From: an uncultured Bacteroidales bacterium
GTDB lineage: Bacteria > Bacteroidota > Bacteroidia > Bacteroidales > UBA932
Reading direction: 5' to 3'
DNA: 64,000 nucleotides
Assembly (NCBI GenBank): GCA_947306365.1
Contig: CAMZGD010000006.1
Location: forward strand, 1 to 64,000
Part shown: positions 49,514 to 56,567 of the stretch, in pieces
How the letters are laid out: the number at the start of each line of letters is the position of its first letter
Numbering within the stretch: the first letter of the stretch is position 1
Program-made: the position numbers and the translations under genes
Notes under the pieces: generated by a model
What the model was told of the DNA's origin: nothing
Database searches by the model: none
What the model saw: the letters and a program-made list of their open reading frames with translations, nothing else

Positions 49514-50689
49514 CTAGTGTGCCTTGTAGTTGTACACCGGCTTGATGATCCTTTCCACCTCCACAGTAGGTCCAATCTGTGCCAGGATGGACTCCATCGG
49601 CTTGTAGGCACCGGGAGCTTCGTCTTTGGTGGAGTCGCAGACCGACCAGGAGGCGATGCCGTCCATGTCGTTCTGGAAGTCTTCCATCTGAATTCGCTTG
49701 AAGGCATCGGCGCGGGACATCAGTCGGCCGGCACCGTGCGGGGCGGAATAGTTCCAGTCGGGGTTGCCCTTGCCGATGCAGATCAGGGAGCCGTCTCTCA
49801 TATTCATCGGGATGAGGACCCGCTCCCCTGCCCTTGCGGAGATGGCTCCTTTGCGGAGAATCATGTTCTCGATGTCGATGTAGTTGTGGATGGTCTGCCA
49901 CACGACCTTCGGCTTGAGCCCCATTCCTTCGGTGATGACGCGGATCATCGCCTTGCGGTTCAGTTCGGCGAACCGCTGGCAGAGCCCCATATCGTGGATA
50001 TAGTCCTCGAACGACTTGCCATCGAGATAGGCCAGCGGATCTTTCGGCCCGGGCTTGCTACCCAGTTTTTTCAGCTCCGTCTGGATATCCCGTGCACGGC
50101 CTTCGGCTTTCAGCCGGGCAATCAGTTCCGCCACTACGCCCTGGCCCGAGTAGTAGCGTTCCTTCTCGGCCAGGTGCTGATAGTATTCGCAGACCTTCTT
50201 CCCAAGGTTGCGGGAGCCGGAGTGGACCACGAGGTACATATTGCCATCTTCATCTTCGTCAAGTTCTATAAAGTGGTTGCCGCCGCCCAAGGTGCCCACG
50301 GAGAGGGCGTTGTACTCACGCTTTCCGTGCGGACTGCGCAGCGCATCCACCAGGGCGAGGCCTTCGGCGGTCTCTTCGATGGCATTTTCACGGACGTTCA
50401 TCCCGGAAGGGATGTCCTTCTCGATCAGGTGCTCCAGCTTCTGCGGATCAACGAACACCTTGCCCAGCTCAGCCACAATCATTCCGCATCCGATGTCCAC
50501 GCCCACCAGATTCGGCGTCACCTTGTCCGTCAGCGTCATCGTCGTGCCGATCGTACAGCCCGCACCCGCGTGCGCATCCGGCATGATGCGGACCTTCGCG
50601 TCCTTGTAGGCCTCAAACTCCGCCAGCGACTGGATCTGCTTCAGCGCTTCGCCTTCAATCCCTTCACAATATATTTTCAAATCTGCCAT
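49514..50689 (-). CDS. rtcB: RNA-splicing ligase RtcB
   Basis: 391 aa, shorter than archaeal RtcB (about 480) and close to the bacterial RtcB2-like subgroup. Joins 2',3'-cyclic phosphate or 3'-phosphate RNA ends to 5'-OH ends using GTP and Mn. Manganese and guanylate sites are seen in DAHAGAGCTIGTTM, VGVDIGCGMIVAEL with the metal Cys, GGGNHFIEL, VVHSGSRNLGKKV and SAPHGAGRLMSR with the guanylated His. It follows rlaP by 4 nt, so the two are an RNA-repair operon under the promoter at 51510-51541. Confidence 0.96.
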   Translation of the reverse strand: MADLKIYCEGIEGEALKQIQSLAEFEAYKDAKVRIMPDAHAGAGCTIGTTMTLTDKVTPNLVGVDIGCGMIVAELGKVFVDPQKLEHLIEKDIPSGMNVRENAIEETAEGLALVDALRSPHGKREYNALSVGTLGGGNHFIELDEDEDGNMYLVVHSGSRNLGKKVCEYYQHLAEKERYYSGQGVVAELIARLKAEGRARDIQTELKKLGSKPGPKDPLAYLDGKSFEDYIHDMGLCQRFAELNRKAMIRVITEGMGLKPKVVWQTIHNYIDIENMILRKGAISARAGERVLIPMNMRDGSLICIGKGNPDWNYSAPHGAGRLMSRADAFKRIQMEDFQNDMDGIASWSVCDSTKDEAPGAYKPMESILAQIGPTVEVERIIKPVYNYKAH

Positions 50690-50693
50690 TATT

Positions 50694-51473
50694 TCAATTG
50701 TTTGTTTTTTCTATCTCCCTAAGGAAGAAATTGTCTAATCTATTAAAGTCTGCGAACTTGTCTGCCGGGAAACTTCCCAGTTGTGCCGCAATCTTATCCG
50801 CGGTCTCGGATGCGTACGCAATAAGCCTATCATTTACAATACTCTTATCGTGTTCCTTGCTCTGACTTTTGAGTCGGACCAATTCTCTCAACTCTCTTTG
50901 GATAGAGTCATCACTCACCTCTGCCTCAACGAGTTCCATGAATGGAACCGGCGGATATGTTCCCTTATCCATCGCCCACTTCGCCGCTAACAAACCACGG
51001 ATATGATACATAAATCGTTTGAGTTCGCATCCTCGCTTTTCCAAGTACCGTTTATCATGGTTCATTGCCATATGGTAGTAGTGATTGACGGCAGAAACCT
51101 TGCGAAAGTACAGTTCTTTGAGCACGACTATTTCCCGGAAGAAGTTCTCTTCTTTGTAGTATATGATCGGTGACCCCAGCCACTCAACAAATGAACAGTT
51201 GCATCGTCCCATCAAAGTGAGTGCCTTCTTAAGATCCCATCCCGATACATCAAGGATGCCCTCTGGATCAAGTTCTTCAATGACGTCCCGGCCTTCTAGT
51301 AAAGACAAGTACCAATCCCTTTTATGAACATAAATAAACCTCACATCATAATCGCTATCCGGAGAAGCAAAACCCCAAGCCCTGCTGCCCGATTCAACGG
51401 CCAGCAGAACACGGACCTCATATCTTTTCTCGATGTCCATAAGCTTCTGCAATATTTCTTCTTCTATCTTCAT
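50694..51473 (-). CDS. RNA repair nucleotidyltransferase RlaP
   Basis: 259 aa from ATG 51473. DNA polymerase beta-type nucleotidyltransferase with ESGSRAWGFASPDSDYDVRF (residues 28-46), where Gly-Ser and Asp-x-Asp form the active site; this sequence is characteristic of the RlaP (RNA-ligase-associated) family, Pfam PF10127. The C-terminal part is helical. Found commonly beside rtcB. It is presumed to treat RNA ends before or after ligation; the exact reaction is not settled. First gene of the rlaP-rtcB operon. Confidence 0.88.
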   Translation of the reverse strand: MKIEEEILQKLMDIEKRYEVRVLLAVESGSRAWGFASPDSDYDVRFIYVHKRDWYLSLLEGRDVIEELDPEGILDVSGWDLKKALTLMGRCNCSFVEWLGSPIIYYKEENFFREIVVLKELYFRKVSAVNHYYHMAMNHDKRYLEKRGCELKRFMYHIRGLLAAKWAMDKGTYPPVPFMELVEAEVSDDSIQRELRELVRLKSQSKEHDKSIVNDRLIAYASETADKIAAQLGSFPADKFADFNRLDNFFLREIEKTNN

Positions 51474-51509
51474 AACTATAAGGCGCAACAGTCGCAAAGA
51501 GACTTATTG

Positions 51510-51594
51510 CAAAGATAAACGGCCGTTATTTTGCTCCCAAATCTCTGCAAGCCTTGCAGGGATTTGTATACGGATTATCCTCTCTGTACTTTTG
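51510..51594. promoter_or_regulatory. Divergent promoters sharing a 27-bp palindrome (copy 1)
   Basis: Palindrome at 51539-51565: half AAATCTCTGCAAG, central C, half CTTGCAGGGATTT (one mismatch). Its ends contain the -33 boxes of both promoters: minus TTTG at 51538-51541 with -7 TATCTTTG at 51510-51517 (rlaP-rtcB), and plus TTTG at 51563-51566 with -7 TACTTTTG at 51587-51594 (84-aa gene). Both spacers are 20 bp. A protein bound here would control both directions. Confidence 0.75.
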
Positions 51595-51599
51595 CACTC

Positions 51600-51815
51600 G
51601 GTTAGTGCATTTCCCAAGGTAGGGACACTTATAACCCCACGTGTATCACTTGTTGACTGCCAACTGAAAAGACCCCTGCCATCGATACCGTGGCTATACG
51701 ATGAGGAAGCGGCTCGATGTCCGGAGTCGTTCAGGACGTCAAGGGGAAGGCAGAATGTTGCATCAACCCGCCGGAACTGTTGGCATACTCATCGTTTGAT
51801 AAACAATAACGATAG
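51600..51815 (+). other. Long 5' leader of the 84-aa gene
   Basis: About 215 nt between the predicted transcript start and ATG 51816, without a convincing gene. One short open frame of 32 codons (ATG 51700 to TGA about 51798, product starting MRKRLDV) is possible. The leader has a hairpin-prone stretch (CCATCGATACCGTGG). It could be a regulatory leader or a separate small RNA. Confidence 0.4.
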
Positions 51816-52070
51816 ATGGAACTTACAAAGACACAGCAGGCGCTGTTGGCTATATTATGCAGCCAGGGCGTGCAAGAAGATTCAATAATCGCAATAATGC
51901 TTCTTCTCCAAAAGAGCGAGGACGCGATGATAGATCTTGGATTGTGGATCGGTCAGGAGAATCCGACGGAGCCGGAGATACTGAACAAGGCGGTGGAGAT
52001 ACACAACAACCTGCCGGTGGAGTTGCAGACGACAACGACAAGCCAGGTGGAGGAGGCGGAGGAGGAGTAG
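51816..52070 (+). CDS. Small helical protein, 84 aa
   Basis: The first 65 residues read like a compact helical protein: MELTKTQQALLAILCSQGVQ, then DSIIAIMLLLQKSEDAMIDL and GLWIGQENPTEPEILNKAVE; the tail is Thr- and Glu-rich. The sequence is similar in style to small Bacteroidales proteins of unknown function. An overlapping open frame (51857-52126) is Gly- and Arg-rich low-complexity sequence and is taken as a shadow. Its promoter is shared with rlaP-rtcB through the palindrome. Confidence 0.6.
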   Translation: MELTKTQQALLAILCSQGVQEDSIIAIMLLLQKSEDAMIDLGLWIGQENPTEPEILNKAVEIHNNLPVELQTTTTSQVEEAEEE

Positions 52071-52165
52071 CAATCTTCCGCAAAGTAACCGAGCCAAAGA
52101 AGATTGAGAAACGGAAAAACGGCTAGAAGTCAGGATATAGTAGTGTCTGGGCTAGCCGGAACAAC

Positions 52166-52360
52166 AAAAAAAGAGTTACTGGATGGACTAAGTGGGCAAG
52201 CCGTGGCAAGCCCCCGCATTTCCAATAACTCTAAAACGGCAGCATAATTGCTTAAAAGTATTCATCTTTCGTCTTTCGACGGCCGCCTTTAATCTGCGAG
52301 ACTGCGCTTTCAAAAATTCGATAGAAAAGTGCATCGACAGTGTTCTCTCATTTTCTTTTT
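52166..52360 (-). ncRNA. Candidate structured RNA, ~195 nt, under palindrome copy 2
   Basis: Transcript from the minus promoter (-7 at 52367-52374) to a terminator formed by AGAGTTATTGG (52232-52222) and CCAGTAACTCT (52182-52172) followed by seven T. The 39-nt apical region contains GGGC/GCCC pairing and two direct copies of GGCTTGCC. Either a regulatory RNA or the mRNA of a 48-aa peptide (starting MHFSIEFLKAQSRRLK). Confidence 0.4.
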
Positions 52361-52395
52361 CGCACGCAAAGATACTGTTCATCCCCTATTGTCTA

Positions 52396-52422
52396 CAATT
52401 CCTGCAAGGCTTGCAGGCATTA
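52396..52422 (-). promoter_or_regulatory. 27-bp palindrome, copy 2
   Basis: Halves CAATTCCTGCAAG and CTTGCAGGCATTA around a central G. On the minus strand it is followed by ATTG as -33 box, 21 bp, and -7 TATCTTTG at 52367-52374, the same layout as copies 1 and 4. No plus-strand promoter is seen on its other side. Confidence 0.65.
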
Positions 52423-52462
52423 CGTCATGACGCGCAGAATGCCGGGAAAGAGATAACTCACA

Positions 52463-53497
52463 TTAAAAGTAAGTATTCACAGCGAAAGCGAATTGATCGA
52501 TAAAAATCTTCTTGAAGGCAGAAATATTGTTCTGCTCGTAGAAGATGAGCATTGCTTTCTTGTAATCGACAGAATCGACTGTACGGAAGGAAATCGGGCA
52601 ATACTTGTATGCGATGAGTATCGCATTGCTGGTAATGCGGGCTGTTCGCTTGTTACCGTCAGTGAAGGCCTGTATATAGGAGAGCAGGACCAGCGTCAGC
52701 AGTGCTTTCTCAAAAACATTCTTTCTGCCATTGACAAGTCGACAAGTATCTTCCAAAGCTTCCAGAATCTGGTGCTCGTTGTCAAGAGGGCGATAGTTCG
52801 TGCCGGTGATGCCGACACGGCGCTGGCGGATTCCTGCGTCAACGCCTAAATCCTTGACCAGGATACTATGAAGCTCTTCGATGCGACGGACAGAAATCTC
52901 TTCCAAATACGCTGGCATATCCAGAATGAAGTCCAGCGCATCTTTATGATTGAGGAGCATCACCGCTTCTTCCCTGGTCTTACCGGAAGCAGTTTGTTTT
53001 TCCTTCAGGAGTTTCTCCGTCTCCAACAGCGAATAGGTGTTTCCTTCTATTTGGGAAGACTTCCAACTGAGGTCAATTCCAAGGCGCTCCATCTCTTTAC
53101 GGTACTCCGTTGGCGTAATACCCACCAGATTATGGGTGAACTGGGCCTGCAGGCCGTTTAAGCGTTCTTTCTCCTCTACTGTAAATAATTCCACTTTGGG
53201 AAGAATGTCGTTGATAAGCTCGAAGTTGAACGATGTCTGCACTTCTCGTTCATCCGTCTCCTTTTGGTAGTAAGTATCAATATCCAACTCCATCGTCACC
53301 TGTGCCTGCGGTGAAACGCTGTACCGCGTTGCCCGGCCCCGGCCCTCCACAACAGCCGATCCGGAATCCACCAAAGAGGCAAGTATTCTCTTGACGGTAG
53401 CGGGACTTTCTGTAAGGTTCATTCCCGCTTCAATCTCACTTCTGGAAGAGCCGGGGTGGTAGTGAAGATACTGGAGTATTTCGTTTTCTCTGGTCAT
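52463..53497 (-). CDS. HTH-Fic family protein with Gln in place of the catalytic His
   Basis: 344 aa. Residues 1-60 form a winged HTH (SSRSEIEAGMNLTESPATVKRILASL). A Fic domain follows. The class II inhibitory motif SSQIEGN is at 147-153. The Fic core reads QAFTDGNKRTAR at 276-287, so the first residue of the usual HxFxxGNxRxxR is Gln276 (codon CAG at 52670-52672). Without the His base, AMPylation should be weak or absent, or the protein uses another chemistry. Half-sites around its promoter suggest autoregulation through the HTH. Confidence 0.85.
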   Translation of the reverse strand: MTRENEILQYLHYHPGSSRSEIEAGMNLTESPATVKRILASLVDSGSAVVEGRGRATRYSVSPQAQVTMELDIDTYYQKETDEREVQTSFNFELINDILPKVELFTVEEKERLNGLQAQFTHNLVGITPTEYRKEMERLGIDLSWKSSQIEGNTYSLLETEKLLKEKQTASGKTREEAVMLLNHKDALDFILDMPAYLEEISVRRIEELHSILVKDLGVDAGIRQRRVGITGTNYRPLDNEHQILEALEDTCRLVNGRKNVFEKALLTLVLLSYIQAFTDGNKRTARITSNAILIAYKYCPISFRTVDSVDYKKAMLIFYEQNNISAFKKIFIDQFAFAVNTYF

Positions 53498-53511
53498 ATC
53501 ATTATCGTTTT

Positions 53512-53591
53512 CGGCTCAAATTTACGAAATAAACGGCTCATTCCGCAAAGATTTGAGCCGTAAACAAGAAAATAAACCGAATTTTGAGCCG
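53512..53591. promoter_or_regulatory. fic promoter with four CGGCTCA half-sites
   Basis: -7 box TAAATTTG on the minus strand at 53517-53524, 20 nt before the ATG. Four half-sites surround it: CGGCTCAAAT (53512), CGGCTCATT (53534), TTTGAGCCG (53552) and TTTTGAGCCG (53582), two in each orientation. One overlaps the -7 box. Confidence 0.7.
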
Positions 53592-53603
53592 ATTGGCCGA
53601 TTG

Positions 53604-53630
53604 TTCTCTTCGCAAGTCTTGCAGAAATTA
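53604..53630. promoter_or_regulatory. 27-bp palindrome, degenerate copy 3
   Basis: Halves with CGCAAG and CTTGCAG around T53617; outer parts are weaker. It overlaps the stop codon of the 324-aa gene and no promoter boxes stand at the expected distance, so it may be inactive or chance. Confidence 0.35.
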
Positions 53631-54602
53631 GAACTGAATCTCCCAAGACACCAATTCCCGGGGCAGGGTGATATTCATCGTTTCACCCTTCTTTCCCGTG
53701 ATGTAGTATTGCTGGGCCAATGCGCTGTCAAACTCTCGTTCAAAGGCACTCTTCAGTCGAGAACGATGCTCGTTGATTGCGTTGGAATCCAATTCGAACA
53801 ACCGGTCTACTGACGCACCGATTCTTTCAAGATCACTTTGGTTCGTCAAGTGCCCATAGATATGGTATATCTCTGACCGGTAGTCGATCAAGTCCTTGAA
53901 TGCAATTCCTTCAGGATGCCGCAGATAAAAGAAGAAAAGTGTTTTCTCCATCGGCCGCATCTTTATCATACGGTTATATTCCGGAAGGAACACATTACAA
54001 TTCTTCTTGATTACAACACGGCTGAGCACATCTTCATCAACCAACGCCTTCTCAATCGCTTCTCGAACAACGCCCTTGGGCTTCTTCTCCATCAAGGTGA
54101 AAAAGAGATTGATAATATCCGGATCGGAGCTCTGCTCTGAATAGAGCGCATGGCTGATTTTATCTCCATACCTACGGGCAATGTGCTGGAACTGCTCCAT
54201 GTACAGTTCGGGTCTGCTGACGTCGATCTTGATCAGAACCTTCTCATCTTGTTCTCGGATCACAACTTCTGCATCCGTAGAGTGACCGTGGACTACGCTT
54301 TCAATTTCTTCGCTCTGAATAGCCCTAAGTTTGAGAATCTTCTCGTAGTCGACTTCTTTGAGCCAGGGCATACGGTAGAGAATCTTCCCCTCCAATTCCA
54401 TCACATCGTCGAACATAGCCGGCATATAGCAAAACTCCAGCTTGCGATGGCGAAAGATGTGCTTGAGCGCAGGGAGGTTACTTTTGACAAAGTCGTTCAA
54501 CTCATGGCACGAACCGTTATCGATGAAGACAACTTGGCTTATTTCTACTTCGAACGGTAATTCTGCGTAGATCATTTCATACTGGTTGAATACTTGCAGC
54601 AT
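53628..54602 (-). CDS. Uncharacterised Bacteroidales protein, 324 aa
   Basis: Not recognised. No signal peptide or membrane segment. The N-terminal 110 residues are mixed alpha/beta; a helical middle and a C-terminal part with MRPMEKTLFFFYLRHPEGI and FKDLIDYRSEIYHIYGHL, a pattern I know from conserved hypothetical proteins of Bacteroides without a function. It lies 58 nt downstream of the 118-aa gene and so is probably transcribed from the palindrome copy 4 promoter. Confidence 0.75.
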   Translation of the reverse strand: MLQVFNQYEMIYAELPFEVEISQVVFIDNGSCHELNDFVKSNLPALKHIFRHRKLEFCYMPAMFDDVMELEGKILYRMPWLKEVDYEKILKLRAIQSEEIESVVHGHSTDAEVVIREQDEKVLIKIDVSRPELYMEQFQHIARRYGDKISHALYSEQSSDPDIINLFFTLMEKKPKGVVREAIEKALVDEDVLSRVVIKKNCNVFLPEYNRMIKMRPMEKTLFFFYLRHPEGIAFKDLIDYRSEIYHIYGHLTNQSDLERIGASVDRLFELDSNAINEHRSRLKSAFEREFDSALAQQYYITGKKGETMNITLPRELVSWEIQF

Positions 54603-54660
54603 AGGAACCTCCTTGATTTCAGATTGCTAAGTTAAGCATTTCCCATTGAGGAGACAAGAA

Positions 54661-55017
54661 TTACAACCCTTTGCGTAGAGCATTATATCCCACAGTAATG
54701 TCGAAATAGAGTTGAACATCGTGTATCGTTCCGTCTTCTTCCGTCATATGATACAACAACACATCTACATAATGATCATTCTTTTCCAGTAGGGACTGCA
54801 TCATGAATTTATATTGCTTGGGATGCAGCAGGAACTGAGCCACCAGATACTCCATCCGTACATACTCCTCGGCAAAATTGATAACGATGGGATCATCCAG
54901 ACTCCGCCCCCTCGTGCTTGTTTTCTCATTCTCCGGCCACATTCCGTTCTTGTACAGAATATATAGCATCATTTTCATATGCTTGGGCAGCTTGTTAAAA
55001 GAATCTTTTCCATTCAT
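54661..55017 (-). CDS. Uncharacterised helical protein, 118 aa
   Basis: Not recognised. Starts MNGKDSFNKLPKHMKMMLYI; charged, helical, with YVRMEYLVAQFLLHPKQYKF and a C-terminal beta-like end (TIHDVQLYFDITVGYNALRKGL, in part). No membrane segment. Transcribed from the minus-strand promoter at 55037-55067 that shares palindrome copy 4 with the AAA+ ATPase gene. Probably in an operon with the 324-aa protein. Confidence 0.75.
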   Translation of the reverse strand: MNGKDSFNKLPKHMKMMLYILYKNGMWPENEKTSTRGRSLDDPIVINFAEEYVRMEYLVAQFLLHPKQYKFMMQSLLEKNDHYVDVLLYHMTEEDGTIHDVQLYFDITVGYNALRKGL

Positions 55018-55036
55018 TTCATTGTCGATTTTGTCG

Positions 55037-55121
55037 CAAAGCTATCCACTTAGTATCCCTCCTGAAAATCCCTGCAAGCCTTGCCAAGATTTCCTGCAAT
55101 CATAGCACTATCCTACCTTTG
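55037..55121. promoter_or_regulatory. Divergent promoters sharing the 27-bp palindrome (copy 4)
   Basis: Palindrome at 55066-55092: halves AAATCCCTGCAAG and CTTGCCAAGATTT around C. Minus promoter: TTTC at 55064-55067 as -33, 19 bp, -7 TAGCTTTG at 55037-55044 (118-aa gene). Plus promoter: TTTC at 55090-55093, 20 bp, -7 TACCTTTG at 55114-55121 (AAA+ gene, ATG 55147). Same architecture as copy 1. Confidence 0.72.
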
Positions 55122-55146
55122 CCAGCAAATCAAAACACACACGATT

Positions 55147-56379
55147 ATGGGTTTCACCATTCAAGATATCAAGAGCGTCACGGACAAACATTATGAGCAA
55201 TTCGTCGATAAAGAGATCGACGCTTCTGCAGCCGCCTCTGCCATAACGGAGATTGCTTCCTGGGAAAGCGAGCTTCCGTTCGTACTTGGGTTGAAGAAAC
55301 TAGGCGTAGACAAGTATTCCGTGTCCGAAAACCTATGTCTCTTAATGCTTATCGACGATATTTTCTGGGATGGGCTGGAACCGCTGCAGTACACCAGGTT
55401 CTCAAAACACCCAGAATACGGAGTAATACTCAAAGGAATCGACGGCCTATTAAAGAGAGGCGTTTTACGGTATGATGTTGCTCATACGAACGCTCCTGAA
55501 AAAAACGCGAACAGGATCGACCGGTTCTATATCACACCAAAAGCGCTTAGGCTGCTCTTCTTTGGGCATCGAGGACTAGTGTCCTTGGGGGACATCGCAA
55601 GGCAGGCGGAAATCATTCCCTCAAGTACGATTCAACAAAAACAACTCTATTTCGACGAGAATAATAAGGAAGATATTAAACGATCGTTTCACCTTCTTAA
55701 ACCAGATGTCTACAATTCGGTTATGGACAGATTGTCCAATCGTGGGCGGAAAGCGGCTGCGACATTCCTATTCTATGGAACACCCGGCACAGGAAAAACC
55801 GAACTGGTGAAACAGCTGGCCAGAGAAACAGGACGAGACATCATAATGGCTGACGTTTCCAAACTACACAGTTCCTTTACCGGCGATACTGAGAAGAACT
55901 ACCGTGAAATGTTCAATGCATATAGGTATTTATATTGCCTGTCTCCCGTTGCCCCTATTCTTCTGTTCAATGAGGCGGATGCGATCTTAAGCAAACGAGG
56001 AGATGTGCTGAGACAGGCCATCGACAAGATTGCAAACCGAGTCCAGAACATCCTGCTCCAGGAGTTAGAAGATTTTGAAGGAATCTTGATAGCGACGACA
56101 AACCTGGCGGAGAACCTCGATCCAGCCTTCGAGCGCCGGTTCCTGTATAAAGTCAAATTCGAACAGCCCGGGGCCAATGTCAGGGAAAAAATATGGATGT
56201 CCCTGATTCCCGAACTCTCGAAAATGGAAGCAGCCATACTTTCCGACACCTATCCCTTCTCCGGCGGCCAGATCGCAAACGTTGCAATGAAGCGCGACCT
56301 CGACGAAATCCTTTTCGGCGACACTCCGTCCTTTGCGCAGATGAGAAGCTATTGTGACAAGGAACTGCTCAAAGCTTAA
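55147..56379 (+). CDS. AAA+ ATPase with Asn in Walker B
   Basis: 410 aa from ATG 55147. The N-terminal 195 residues are helical with no known domain. The AAA+ domain has Walker A GTPGTGKT (211-218), pore-like SSFTGDTEKNYREMF, Walker B ILLFNEADAIL (271-281) with Asn275 in place of the first Asp, sensor 1 IATTNL, and the arginine finger FERRF. Such FNEAD ATPases are common in Bacteroidota. Last gene of the island; shares a palindromic operator with the RNA-repair genes. Confidence 0.88.
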   Translation: MGFTIQDIKSVTDKHYEQFVDKEIDASAAASAITEIASWESELPFVLGLKKLGVDKYSVSENLCLLMLIDDIFWDGLEPLQYTRFSKHPEYGVILKGIDGLLKRGVLRYDVAHTNAPEKNANRIDRFYITPKALRLLFFGHRGLVSLGDIARQAEIIPSSTIQQKQLYFDENNKEDIKRSFHLLKPDVYNSVMDRLSNRGRKAAATFLFYGTPGTGKTELVKQLARETGRDIIMADVSKLHSSFTGDTEKNYREMFNAYRYLYCLSPVAPILLFNEADAILSKRGDVLRQAIDKIANRVQNILLQELEDFEGILIATTNLAENLDPAFERRFLYKVKFEQPGANVREKIWMSLIPELSKMEAAILSDTYPFSGGQIANVAMKRDLDEILFGDTPSFAQMRSYCDKELLKA

Positions 56380-56395
56380 CGCATCCGCGCTATTC

Positions 56396-56523
56396 TTTTG
56401 TCACGACAGGACGCTGGGCAGATTGTCAATCCTGCCGTGGCATAAAAATAGGGGTCTCCGGCCAAAATCACGTCACGACAGGACCCACAATAAGTCTACG
56501 ATCCTGACGTGACAAAAGAAGGA
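56396..56523 (-). repeat. Double-hairpin repeat, right copy, at island edge
   Basis: Inverted partner of 33031-33158 (about 87% identity by eye). The two hairpins have arms GTCACGACAGGA/TCCTGCCGTGGC and GTCACGACAGGA/TCCTGACGTGAC. It lies 17 bp after the stop of the AAA+ gene, and core-type GC content resumes behind it. Confidence 0.9.
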
Positions 56524-56567
56524 TCGGTCATCATCTGCACCTGACAAGCATTCCGGACAAAATGCGC

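Larger units (their letters stand above)
52071..52462. other. Region between the 84-aa gene and fic without a clear protein gene
   Basis: 392 bp. It holds a minus-strand promoter (-7 box TATCTTTG at 52367-52374) preceded by palindrome copy 2 (52396-52422), and a strong minus-strand terminator at 52166-52232. A 48-codon open frame (ATG 52334 to 52188) lies inside that transcript but runs through the terminator stem, so it is doubtful. Confidence 0.5.

Noticed and set aside
51433..51888. 151-codon plus-strand frame over the rlaP promoter
   Set aside because: It runs antisense through the rlaP start and across two divergent promoters; residue make-up is not protein-like.
51857..52126. 89-codon frame overlapping the 84-aa gene
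   Set aside because: Arg/Gly/Asp-rich low complexity (a run of seven Gly), typical of a shadow frame; the 84-aa frame reads as a normal helical protein.
52218..52240. Sequence on the minus strand resembling a type II CRISPR repeat start (GTTTTAGAG)
   Set aside because: Single occurrence, no cas gene, no repeat-spacer pattern anywhere in the window; it is the 5' arm of a terminator stem.
49397..52360. Y-RNA (Yrl) gene of an Rsr-RtcB type locus
   Set aside because: No TROVE/Ro protein gene and no tRNA-like or Y-stem motif could be found, so the candidate RNAs are left unnamed.
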